From Saccharospirillum sp043196875 (GTDB taxonomy: Bacteria > Pseudomonadota > Gammaproteobacteria > Pseudomonadales > Natronospirillaceae): a stretch of 64,000 nucleotides of DNA. The position numbers were made by a program, and so were the translations under genes. The stretch covers positions 1 to 64,000 of the forward strand of contig NZ_JBEBMX010000006.1 in the NCBI RefSeq assembly GCF_043196875.1, given 5' to 3'. This document shows, piece after piece, positions 27,483 through 35,146 of the stretch. A model generated the notes under the pieces. The model was not told where the DNA came from, did not search any database, and saw nothing but the letters and a program-made list of their open reading frames with translations. Numbering within the stretch: the stretch's first letter is position 1; every line of letters begins with the position of its first letter.

Positions 27483-27991
27483 GCCGCTATCGCCCACCTC
27501 GCCCCCGCTCTACCGCCGTCATCACGCCCGAAGGCGAAGCCCGGTTGCGCGCCGAGCTGCAGCAACTGTGGAAGGTAGAGCGACCGCAAGTGACGCGTGA
27601 AGTGTCGGACGCGGCCAAATTGGGCGACCGATCGGAAAACGCCGAATACATCTACGGCAAGAAACGGCTGCGAGAAATCGATAGCCGGGTGCGTTTTCTC
27701 AGCAAGCGGTTAGAAAGTCTCAAGGTAGTCACTGCCCGGCCGGATAACCCCGAGCGCATCTTTTTCGGCGCCTGGATAAAATTGCTCGATGCCGATGACC
27801 AGCCGCGAGTGATGCGCATCGTCGGCCCGGATGAATTCGATGTCGATCCGCGCTATATCAGCATCGACTCACCACTGGCACGCGCCCTGCTGAACAAAGC
27901 CGTCGATGACGAGGTCGTGGTCCAGACGCCCGCAGGTGAAGCCGAATACTGGGTCGAAGCGCTCAGTTACGATGGCCCTATTGAAGATTGA
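27479..27991 (+). CDS. greB: Transcription elongation factor GreB
   Basis: GreB rescues backtracked RNA polymerase by stimulating transcript cleavage. The product has 170 residues, starting MSRYRPPRPRSTAVITPEG. It has the N-terminal coiled coil ending in the acidic tip LGDRSENAEYIYGKKRLREID and a C-terminal FKBP-like domain with FFGAWIKLLDADD. The YIYGKKR motif is the GreB rather than GreA form. The ATG overlaps the mnmC stop (ATGA). Confidence 0.95.
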   Translation: MSRYRPPRPRSTAVITPEGEARLRAELQQLWKVERPQVTREVSDAAKLGDRSENAEYIYGKKRLREIDSRVRFLSKRLESLKVVTARPDNPERIFFGAWIKLLDADDQPRVMRIVGPDEFDVDPRYISIDSPLARALLNKAVDDEVVVQTPAGEAEYWVEALSYDGPIED

Positions 27992-28009
27992 GCGATCGCG
28001 CTGCGATAG

Positions 28010-28018
28010 TGCTAGAAT
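28010..28018 (+). promoter_or_regulatory. Extended -10 promoter upstream of the PTPS-fold gene
   Basis: TGCTAGAAT lies 40 bp before the ATG of the next gene and just behind the greB stop. It is a TGn-extended -10 element with only a weak -35 candidate (TTGAGC at 27988, spacer 19). Confidence 0.4.
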
Positions 28019-28057
28019 TCGCGCCCCGTTATTGACTGCCACTGTTCCGGAAGCCCC

Positions 28058-28915
28058 ATGACCCGTCTGTTCGTCGACAATCTCACCGTCCTTGATTTCA
28101 GCTACCTGCACCCGAACCGGGGTGTGGTCGGAGAAAGCTGGATTGTCGATGTCGAGCTGGAAGGCGAACTGAACGACGAAGGCATGTTGTTCGATTTCGG
28201 ACACGTCAAAAAACTGCTTAAAGCAGCGCTCGACAGCGGCCTGGACCACACCCTAGTGGTGCCCTTGGCGTTGCCCGGTTTGAAGGTCACCGAAGAGCAA
28301 GAGGGTGAACGGCTGGATATTGAGTATCGCGATGCCAATGGCCAACTGAAGTTTCGCTATCAGGCACCGCGCGAAGCGGTGTTCCAGCTCGACAGCCAGA
28401 GCGTCAGCATCGAAGCGGCGCGACCGGCGTTAGAAGCCCACCTCAATACCCTGGTTCCGGCCAACGTGCGTAAGGTGCATTTGCATCTGCACACCGAACA
28501 AATTGACGGCGCTTTTTATCACTACGCTCACGGTCTGAAAAAACACCAGGGCGATTGCCAGCGACTGTGTCATGGCCACCGCTCACGGCTGGAAATCTGG
28601 CGCGATGGCCAGCGTGATACCGAGGTCGAACGCGACTGGGCGCAACGCTTCTCCGATATCTATCTGGTAACGGCCGAAGACCAGCTCGACAGCACTGAAC
28701 CCAACCTGACCCACGTCGGCTACGATGCCGAACAAGGCCGCTTCGACGTCTGGCTGAGCAGCCAACAATGTTATGCGATGCACAGCGACACCACCGTGGA
28801 ATTGATCGCCACGCACCTGGCCCATGAACTCGGCCGCGAGCATCCGCAATCACAGTGGCGCGTTAAAGCGTTTGAAGGGGTGCGCAAAGGCGCCATCGCC
28901 GAACACCGACCATGA
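28058..28915 (+). CDS. Tandem 6-pyruvoyl-tetrahydropterin synthase/QueD-fold protein
   Basis: The product has 285 residues, about twice the length of QueD. Both halves look like PTPS (T-fold) domains. The first (about 1-95, LTVLDFSYLHPNRGVVGESW) lacks the zinc-binding histidines. The second (about 145-285) has FYHYAHGLKKHQGDCQRLCHGHRS, with the His and HGH of the zinc site. It may act on dihydroneopterin triphosphate (queuosine or pterin route), but one half is probably structural. There are no queuosine genes nearby. It lies between greB and cysS. Confidence 0.75.
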   Translation: MTRLFVDNLTVLDFSYLHPNRGVVGESWIVDVELEGELNDEGMLFDFGHVKKLLKAALDSGLDHTLVVPLALPGLKVTEEQEGERLDIEYRDANGQLKFRYQAPREAVFQLDSQSVSIEAARPALEAHLNTLVPANVRKVHLHLHTEQIDGAFYHYAHGLKKHQGDCQRLCHGHRSRLEIWRDGQRDTEVERDWAQRFSDIYLVTAEDQLDSTEPNLTHVGYDAEQGRFDVWLSSQQCYAMHSDTTVELIATHLAHELGREHPQSQWRVKAFEGVRKGAIAEHRP

Positions 28916-28988
28916 CGCTCTGAGTGCGCGATGGTAAACTGCGGCCTCGATTCCCAGCCCGACATTTTCACAAGGTCCCAACGCTCGC

Positions 28989-30392
28989 ATGACGCTTTAT
29001 CTGTACAACACCCTGTCCGGTCAAAAAGAAGCTTTCCAACCGCTCGATCCGAACCGGGTAACCTTCTATGCCTGCGGACCGACCGTCTATAACTACGTGC
29101 ACGTTGGTAACGGTCGTTCGGCGACTGTTTTCGATCTGCTCTATCGCTTGCTCAGCCGGCTCTACCCAACCGTGGTTTTCGCGCGCAACCTGACCGACGT
29201 CGATGACAAAATCAACGCCGCCGCCAAAGCCGAAGGCGTCGATATTGGTCAGTACGCCCAGCGTTTTATCGATGCCTATCAGCAAGACATGGACGCGCTC
29301 GGTAATTTAACGCCGACCATCCAGCCACGCGCGACCGAAACCATCGACGAAATCATCAACATCATCGAACGGCTGATCGCCAGCGATAACGCCTATGTGA
29401 GCGACGGCCATGTGCTGTTCGCGGTCGACAGCGCCGACGATTACGGCCGCTTGTCGCATCGCAAACTGGACGACATGCAGGCCGGCGCCCGGGTCGAAGT
29501 GGCCGATTACAAACGTCACCCGCTCGACTTCGTGTTGTGGAAACCCTCCACCGACGACCTGCCCGGCTGGGACAGCCCCTGGGGCCGGGGTCGGCCGGGC
29601 TGGCACACCGAATGTACGGCAATGATTTTTAAACACCTGGGCGAGACCATCGACATTCATGGTGGCGGCAGCGATTTGGTGTTCCCGCATCACGAAAACG
29701 AACGTGCCCAAGGCTTATGCTGCGTTGCCGATCATCCGGCCGACGGCACCGGCTATGCGCGTTATTGGGTGCACAACGCCATGCTCGACGTCGATGGCGA
29801 GAAGATGTCCAAGTCGCTCGGCAACTTTACTGTGCTGCGCGATTTAATGGCCAACCAGCCCGGCGAACTGGTGCGTTTAGCCTTGCTGTCAGCGCACTAT
29901 CGCTCCAACCTGAATTGGTCTGAACAACTGTTGCATCAGACCCGTCAAACGCTGGACCGTCTCTATACGGTGCTGCGTGACAGCGAAAGAATTGAGGCCA
30001 TAGCGCCCGAAGATCCGCTCAAGCTGGACGCGTTCCAGGCATTGCTCGATGACCTGAACACACCGCGTGCCCTGGCGGCCCTGCACGAAACCAGCAATCG
30101 CTTTTTCAAAACCAGCGATGCCGATGAACGCGCCCGACTGAAAGGCGAAATACTTGCCGTGGCCGAAACGCTGGGCATTTTGCAGCAGACACCGGAACAA
30201 TGGTTCCAAGGTGGCGGCGCTGATGAGGGCGGCCTCAGCAACGACGCCATCGATGCCTTGGTCGCCGAGCGCCAAAGTGCCAAAAAGAACCGCGACTTTG
30301 CCCGCGCGGACGCCATTCGCGATGAACTCGCCGCTGCCGGTATCGTCATTCAGGACACGCGTGACGGCGCACGCTGGTCGCGCGAAGGCTGA
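28989..30392 (+). CDS. cysS: Cysteinyl-tRNA synthetase
   Basis: This is a class Ia synthetase of 467 residues. The HIGH signature appears as HVGNGRS, and the KMSKS loop reads EKMSKSLGN. The zinc site is complete: C in FYACGPTVYN, then WHTECTAM and FPHHENERAQ. A cysteinyl-specific C-terminal helical domain follows. It runs into yidD after 2 nt, so the two are probably co-transcribed. Confidence 0.97.
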   Translation: MTLYLYNTLSGQKEAFQPLDPNRVTFYACGPTVYNYVHVGNGRSATVFDLLYRLLSRLYPTVVFARNLTDVDDKINAAAKAEGVDIGQYAQRFIDAYQQDMDALGNLTPTIQPRATETIDEIINIIERLIASDNAYVSDGHVLFAVDSADDYGRLSHRKLDDMQAGARVEVADYKRHPLDFVLWKPSTDDLPGWDSPWGRGRPGWHTECTAMIFKHLGETIDIHGGGSDLVFPHHENERAQGLCCVADHPADGTGYARYWVHNAMLDVDGEKMSKSLGNFTVLRDLMANQPGELVRLALLSAHYRSNLNWSEQLLHQTRQTLDRLYTVLRDSERIEAIAPEDPLKLDAFQALLDDLNTPRALAALHETSNRFFKTSDADERARLKGEILAVAETLGILQQTPEQWFQGGGADEGGLSNDAIDALVAERQSAKKNRDFARADAIRDELAAAGIVIQDTRDGARWSREG

Positions 30393-30394
30393 GC

Positions 30395-30652
30395 ATGTTG
30401 AAGTGGCCGCTGATCGCGCTGGTGTATCTGTATCGCTGGCTGATCAGTCCGCTGCTCGGTCCGCGCTGTCGGTTTTATCCGACTTGCTCGGAATACGCGC
30501 TGATCGCACTGAAACATCACGGCGCCATTAAAGGCAGTTGGCTGGCGGCAAAACGCATTGCACGTTGCCATCCGGGACATCCGGGTGGCATTGATCCGGT
30601 ACCGGGCGTACCACTGCACGATCGCAACGAGGATTCAAACCATGATGATTGA
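30395..30652 (+). CDS. yidD: YidD-like membrane protein insertion efficiency factor
   Basis: The product has 85 residues with the full YidD signature: a hydrophobic start, LGPRCRFYPTCSEYALIAL and KRIARCHPGHPGGIDPVP. YidD helps YidC-dependent insertion of membrane proteins. Its usual home is between rnpA and yidC near the origin. Here it follows cysS by 2 nt and overlaps the next gene by 11 nt, so it is either relocated or a second copy. Confidence 0.92.
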   Translation: MLKWPLIALVYLYRWLISPLLGPRCRFYPTCSEYALIALKHHGAIKGSWLAAKRIARCHPGHPGGIDPVPGVPLHDRNEDSNHDD

Positions 30653-30857
30653 TAAACAACTGCTGAATATTCTGGTGTGCCCGGTAACCAAAGCACCCTT
30701 GCAGGTCGATCGGGAAAAAAGCGAACTGATTTCCACCGCCGCCAAACTGGCCTACCCGATCCGCGATGGCATTCCGGTCATGCTCGAAGACGAAGCCCGT
30801 GCCCTGGGTCAGGAAGAATACGAATACTGGCTCTCCAAAAAAAGCAGCCACCGCTAA
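30642..30857 (+). CDS. ycaR: Trm112/YcaR-family small protein
   Basis: The product has 71 residues from ATG 30642 (or 70 from ATG 30645). It has the family features LLNILVCPVTKAPL and LAYPIRDGIPVMLEDEARAL. Most relatives have CPxC and a further Cys for zinc; here only one Cys remains, so metal binding is doubtful. Trm112-type proteins often activate methyltransferases, but the role of bacterial YcaR is not settled. It overlaps yidD in another frame. Confidence 0.88.
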   Translation: MMIDKQLLNILVCPVTKAPLQVDREKSELISTAAKLAYPIRDGIPVMLEDEARALGQEEYEYWLSKKSSHR

Positions 30858-30873
30858 GGGTGGCTGTGTTTTT
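30845..30873 (+). terminator. Rho-independent terminator overlapping the Trm112-like gene end
   Basis: An 8-bp perfect stem, CAGCCACC (30845-30852) with GGTGGCTG (30859-30866), is followed by TGTTTTT. The TAA stop codon lies in the loop, so the coding end is part of the terminator. It ends the cysS-yidD-Trm112 unit. Confidence 0.85.
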
Positions 30874-30916
30874 ATCAGCGTCGTTTTAGTACCGAACGCT
30901 AGAGAACAATTCTTTA

Positions 30917-32098
30917 TCAGGCATCCTCGCCCACATCGGGTCCCGCTGTCGTCCTGCCCGAATCCGGTGTATCAACTCGCTTAGCGGCAGCCCGACCTTC
31001 GTCGTCTTCCGGTGACGCAAAATGCACCGTCTGCGTCGGGAAGGCAATCTCCGCTTCGTGCTCGTCAATGATATCGATAATGCGCAGCATGACGTTCTGT
31101 TTGACGGCGTGGTAGGTCACCCAGTCGGTGGTCTTGGTAAACGCATAAATAAAGAAGTCGATCGATGAAGCGGCAAACTTATTCACGTTCACAATCAAGG
31201 TGGAATTGGTGTCGATGTCTTCGTGCGACTCCAGCATGTCACGCACCGCTTTAACAATATCGCCAACCTTGTTGGCATCGGCATAACGCACGCCGATGGT
31301 TTCAAAAATACGACGATTCAACATCCGCGATGGGTTCTCCACCGAAATACTGACGAAGGTCGCATTGGGCACGTAGAGCGGACGCTTATCAAAGGTTCGA
31401 ATGCGGGTCAGCCGCCAGCCAATATGCTCCACCGTGCCTTCAATTTCCTGATCGGGCGAGCGAATCCAGTCCCCCACCTTAAACGGCTGATCCAGGTAGA
31501 CCATCAAGCCACCAAAGAAATTCGCCAGCAGATCTTTGGCGGCAAAACCGACGGCGATGCCACCAATACCACCAAAGGCCAGCACACCGGATACACTGAA
31601 ACCCAAGGCCTGCAATACCACCAGAGCGGTGGTGATCAGCACCGACAAACGCAGCAATTTACCCAAGGCCGAAGCCGTGGTGGCGTCAAGCGGTTTGCGC
31701 ACATGGTTCGGGTCCTGAGCGGTGACTTCGCCGCGCTGGATAAAGGACGTCATAAACCAGGCGAAGATGACGATAAAGGAAACTTCGCGTACCGGATCGA
31801 CAATATCGAAAATCGGTTCATCGGAAATACTGCGTACGATCGACGTTGCCAGCAGTAAGCCATTAACCCAGATAAACAGACGCACCGGTTTGCGCGCTGA
31901 ATTGACCAGCAAATCGTCCCAGAAAGTCTTGGTTTTGGCAGCGCCCTGTTCGAGGCGATCAAAGACTTTCTTAGCGATATAACTGGCCACAAGCGTTGCC
32001 AGTACAATCGCAAATACCTGAACAATCCAGGCGTTCTCGCGCCCCAGGTTGAGCAAATCGACAACCGTATTGAGGCTCTCGTTCAGAGTTTCTTCCAC
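30917..32098 (-). CDS. MscS-family mechanosensitive ion channel
   Basis: The 393-residue product has about five membrane helices in the N-terminal half. The pore-lining helix with GGIGGIAVGFAAKDLLANFFGG (about 173-195) is followed by the family beta domain (FKVGDWIRSPDQEIEGTVEHIG, LYVPNATF). The C-terminal 40 residues are charged and low-complexity. It probably releases solutes on osmotic downshift, in line with a marine lifestyle. The start is GTG at 32098 behind AAGGAG. It is of YbdG/YnaI-like size rather than a minimal MscS. Confidence 0.92.
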   Translation of the reverse strand: MEETLNESLNTVVDLLNLGRENAWIVQVFAIVLATLVASYIAKKVFDRLEQGAAKTKTFWDDLLVNSARKPVRLFIWVNGLLLATSIVRSISDEPIFDIVDPVREVSFIVIFAWFMTSFIQRGEVTAQDPNHVRKPLDATTASALGKLLRLSVLITTALVVLQALGFSVSGVLAFGGIGGIAVGFAAKDLLANFFGGLMVYLDQPFKVGDWIRSPDQEIEGTVEHIGWRLTRIRTFDKRPLYVPNATFVSISVENPSRMLNRRIFETIGVRYADANKVGDIVKAVRDMLESHEDIDTNSTLIVNVNKFAASSIDFFIYAFTKTTDWVTYHAVKQNVMLRIIDIIDEHEAEIAFPTQTVHFASPEDDEGRAAAKRVDTPDSGRTTAGPDVGEDA

Positions 32099-32195
32099 GC
32101 CGGACTCCTTAACACCATGACTTTATAAACAGGCCGCATAACTTAATCGCCCATGATAACCATAGACGCAGCGACGCTGCAGAAAAAATCGTCAA

Positions 32196-32498
32196 TTATT
32201 GGGCTGAATCCTGTTGGCGCGCCAGCCCAGACTGTCGTTTTAACCAGCCGGTCAATAAACGAATCCAGGCATAGGCGGCGATTGAACCGATCAGAATGAT
32301 GGCCTGCTGGGAGAAGCCGCTGCCGATCAGGCAAGCGATCAGGCCGTACTGCACCAGATAACCACTGAGTAAGGCACTCCAGCGACACACCACAGTGGAC
32401 CGGGCCGTTTCCAGAAAGCACACCAGCGGTACGAACAATAAGGCTGCAAACCACTGGGCGTGGAGCAGTAAGGACTGAAAAAAAGAGGCGTCTGTCAT
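32196..32498 (-). CDS. Small hydrophobic membrane protein of unknown function
   Basis: The product has 100 residues from ATG 32498 (MTDASFFQSLLLHAQW). Three hydrophobic segments are visible (about 16-33, 43-60 and 62-80) with a basic, glutamine-rich tail. The frame stays open upstream to 32618 but that part does not look coding. I do not recognise a family. It lies upstream of, and on the same strand as, the MscS gene, 97 bp away, and is divergent from the cyclase gene. Confidence 0.6.
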   Translation of the reverse strand: MTDASFFQSLLLHAQWFAALLFVPLVCFLETARSTVVCRWSALLSGYLVQYGLIACLIGSGFSQQAIILIGSIAAYAWIRLLTGWLKRQSGLARQQDSAQ

Positions 32499-32669
32499 GG
32501 CGGCGCATTCTAACGACACGGCAGCAAAGGCCACAGCCCGCCAATGAATTATTTGCGATAACCAGCGCACATTTTCATCCTTCTGACACGAGAATCGGCC
32601 GATTGCGCGCTTCGACAAAGTCGGTGTTATGCTGAGCCGATACGTTCACCACTTTCAGACTGCACAACA

Positions 32670-34031
32670 ATGAGATGGCATTTCGGCCACAAGCTGGCAC
32701 TGATCATGACACTGCTGGTTCTGTTCGCGTCCAGCATCCTCGGTTACACCCTGGTCTATCGCCAGTTTTCCATGATGGAAACCCAGTTCAATGACACCGG
32801 CGATGCCCTGGCCGCTCAGCTCGGTGCTGCTTCGGTGGAGATGGTCTTTACCGAAGATGCGCTGAGTTTAAGGAGTCTGGTGCATTCGCTGAACGAGCAG
32901 TCCGTTGTTGCCTCAGTGGCGGTGTTCAATCGACAGGGCAATATGCTGGCCGATGCCGGGCGCTACAGGCCCTACTTTGGCGGTGCTGACAACATCACTG
33001 ACAGCGGCGTTCGGTTAGGTGAAAACGACATCACCTGGTTCTATTCACCCATCGTCTTTCGCGACGTCAATGGCGGTACCGCCTGGGTCGGGCTGGATAA
33101 ATCCGCTCTGGATGCCAGCCAAACCGCCGTCGTTCGTTCAGGTATTCTGGTGGTCATGTTGCTGGTGCTGGCGATCACCCTGGTGGCGATCCGGCTGGGC
33201 CGTTCGCTCGGTAAACCGGTTAACGATTTGATTGAGGGGACGCACGCCATCGAATCTGGACACTATGGCTTCCGCATCCGCCAACAGCACAGCGGTGAGT
33301 TCAAGGCGTTAACCGAATCGTTCAACACCATGGCGCAGGGACTGCAGCAAAAAGACCGCGTCGAGCGGCTGTTTTCACGTTTTGTCAGCAACCCGGTTGC
33401 GGCGCGCTATATGGCTCAGGATGACGTCGAGCCCAATCAGGAAGGCCGCCGGGTGGAAGCCTCGGTCATCTTTGTCGACCTGGTGGGTTATACCGCTTTC
33501 AGTGAAGGCCGTAATCCGGAAGAAGTGGCTGAGATTCTCAATTTATATTTCACCGAATTCGCCAACATCTGCCACCAATATCAGGGCAATGTCGACAAAT
33601 ACATTGGCGACTGTGCCATGCTGCTGTTTGGTTGCCCGCAGCCAGACGCCGAGCATCGTTACCACGCCATGCAATGCGCCATCGCCATTCGTGAACGCAT
33701 TGTCGAGATGAACCGTGAGCGCGAGCGCCAATACCTGCCGTGCCTGAACATTCGCATTGGTCTGAGTGGTGGCACCTTGTTGGCGGGCTTGCTCGGCTCG
33801 CATGAGCGCCTGCAATACACGGTTATCGGTGAACCGGCCAACCTGGCCTCACGACTGTGCGACCGCGCCGAACACGGCCAGATCATGACCGACAAAAGTT
33901 TCTATGACGCCGTCCACACAGCCCACCCACTGGGCACAGAAAATACCGTCAGCATTCAGGTCAAAGGCTTTCAAGCAAAGGTCGACGCCTTGACCATCAC
34001 CGACTGGCTTACCACGCCGGTCGCACCCTGA
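32670..34031 (+). CDS. Membrane class III adenylate/guanylate cyclase
   Basis: The 453-residue product has an N-terminal membrane helix (about 8-27), a periplasmic sensor loop of about 130 residues, a second helix (about 160-180), a HAMP domain (about 180-235) and a class III cyclase domain (about 260-440). The two metal-binding Asp residues are present (FVDLVGYT, YIGDCAMLLFG). So is the transition-state Asn/Arg pair in TVIGEPANLASRL, and the Lys in NVDKYIGD points to ATP. It should make cAMP in response to a periplasmic cue. It is followed 10 bp later by a lipoprotein gene. Confidence 0.9.
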   Translation: MRWHFGHKLALIMTLLVLFASSILGYTLVYRQFSMMETQFNDTGDALAAQLGAASVEMVFTEDALSLRSLVHSLNEQSVVASVAVFNRQGNMLADAGRYRPYFGGADNITDSGVRLGENDITWFYSPIVFRDVNGGTAWVGLDKSALDASQTAVVRSGILVVMLLVLAITLVAIRLGRSLGKPVNDLIEGTHAIESGHYGFRIRQQHSGEFKALTESFNTMAQGLQQKDRVERLFSRFVSNPVAARYMAQDDVEPNQEGRRVEASVIFVDLVGYTAFSEGRNPEEVAEILNLYFTEFANICHQYQGNVDKYIGDCAMLLFGCPQPDAEHRYHAMQCAIAIRERIVEMNRERERQYLPCLNIRIGLSGGTLLAGLLGSHERLQYTVIGEPANLASRLCDRAEHGQIMTDKSFYDAVHTAHPLGTENTVSIQVKGFQAKVDALTITDWLTTPVAP

Positions 34032-34041
34032 GTCGTTGCCA

Positions 34042-35085
34042 ATGCATCAGTTACGTCCCGCTTTGCTGTTATCCATGCTGCTGATGATCAGCGGCTGCAG
34101 CACCCTGCTGAGCCAGAAAGGCGACCTCAATACTCAGGTCGATGGTTGGGTTGCCGAGCATCGCTACGACCGGGCGCTGGAGGCACTGGGCGCCGTACCG
34201 CCCGATCACCCGGGCTTCAATGCCCTGACGCCACGCATCGAAGAGATTGAAACCTTACGCAGCGACTACATCGAACAGCAGTTGGCCCAGGCGGCTCAAT
34301 TCGAGCCGGAAGGTGACTGGCCCAGTGCCATTGCCGTGCTCGACGAAGCGCTAGAGAAGCTGCCGGACGCGCCGGAACTGACCAGCCAACGCCAAGCCTA
34401 CGAACAACGCCGGCTGCGCAGTATTCAACTGAGCCAGCGCGCCATCGCCATGGAATATGGTCGCTATTTGCTGGCCACCCGGCCCAGCGAAGAGCAACTG
34501 TTGCTGGCCAGCCCCGATGGTTTCTTCGCCCAGCAACGCTACCGCGCCTACCAGCAGGAATTGAGTCAGGCATCACGCGGTCTTTATGCAGTGGGCCGTC
34601 AGTCGCTGTACGAAAATGACAGCGAAACGGCGATCGAAGCGCTGACCTTATCCAACCAACTGGCACCGAACGACCTCAGTGAGGACTTGCTGAACAATAT
34701 CCGTCAGGCACAGCGCGATGAGCGCCAACAACAGCGTCAGCAGGAAACCGCCGCGGCACAACGGCAATTGCCGCAGCTGCAGACACAGTTCGAACAGTCG
34801 CTGCGCTTTAACGACCTGATCGGCGCCAAACGCCTGCTCGGTGAAATCCGGGATATTGATGCCGAGGCGAGCGCCGCCTTGCAACCACGCCTGCAGCGAC
34901 GCATCGATGCCCAAGCCGCGGCCCTGCTTGAGCGTGGCCGGCTGCTGTACGGCCAGGGTTTACTGCAGGAAGCGCTCGCCGTCTGGCGCGAAGCGTTGCA
35001 GCTGAAACCGGACGATCCGGAATTGCTGGCCGCCATCGAGCGCACCGAAACCTTTCTGCAAAACCTGAAGAACTGGGGGGAGTAA
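34042..35085 (+). CDS. TPR-containing lipoprotein
   Basis: The product has 347 residues from ATG 34042 (a TTG two codons upstream is possible). A signal peptide ends in the lipobox LMISGCS, so the mature protein should be lipid-anchored. The rest is helical with TPR-like repeats (about 30-110 and again 290-340, KPDDPELLAAIERTE) and a Gln/Arg-rich coiled segment in the middle. Lack of Asp at +2 of the lipobox favours the outer membrane. It is 10 bp behind the cyclase and could form a signalling pair with it; the function is unknown. Confidence 0.8.
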   Translation: MHQLRPALLLSMLLMISGCSTLLSQKGDLNTQVDGWVAEHRYDRALEALGAVPPDHPGFNALTPRIEEIETLRSDYIEQQLAQAAQFEPEGDWPSAIAVLDEALEKLPDAPELTSQRQAYEQRRLRSIQLSQRAIAMEYGRYLLATRPSEEQLLLASPDGFFAQQRYRAYQQELSQASRGLYAVGRQSLYENDSETAIEALTLSNQLAPNDLSEDLLNNIRQAQRDERQQQRQQETAAAQRQLPQLQTQFEQSLRFNDLIGAKRLLGEIRDIDAEASAALQPRLQRRIDAQAAALLERGRLLYGQGLLQEALAVWREALQLKPDDPELLAAIERTETFLQNLKNWGE

Positions 35086-35146
35086 AAACCGCCGCGATTC
35101 CGTTATACTGCCGCGCCGGTTAATACGAACAGGCAAGCTCTCCACT

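Noticed and set aside
30395..30652. yidD as a sign of the replication-origin region
   Set aside because: No rpmH, rnpA, yidC, mnmE or dnaA nearby; the context is cysS.
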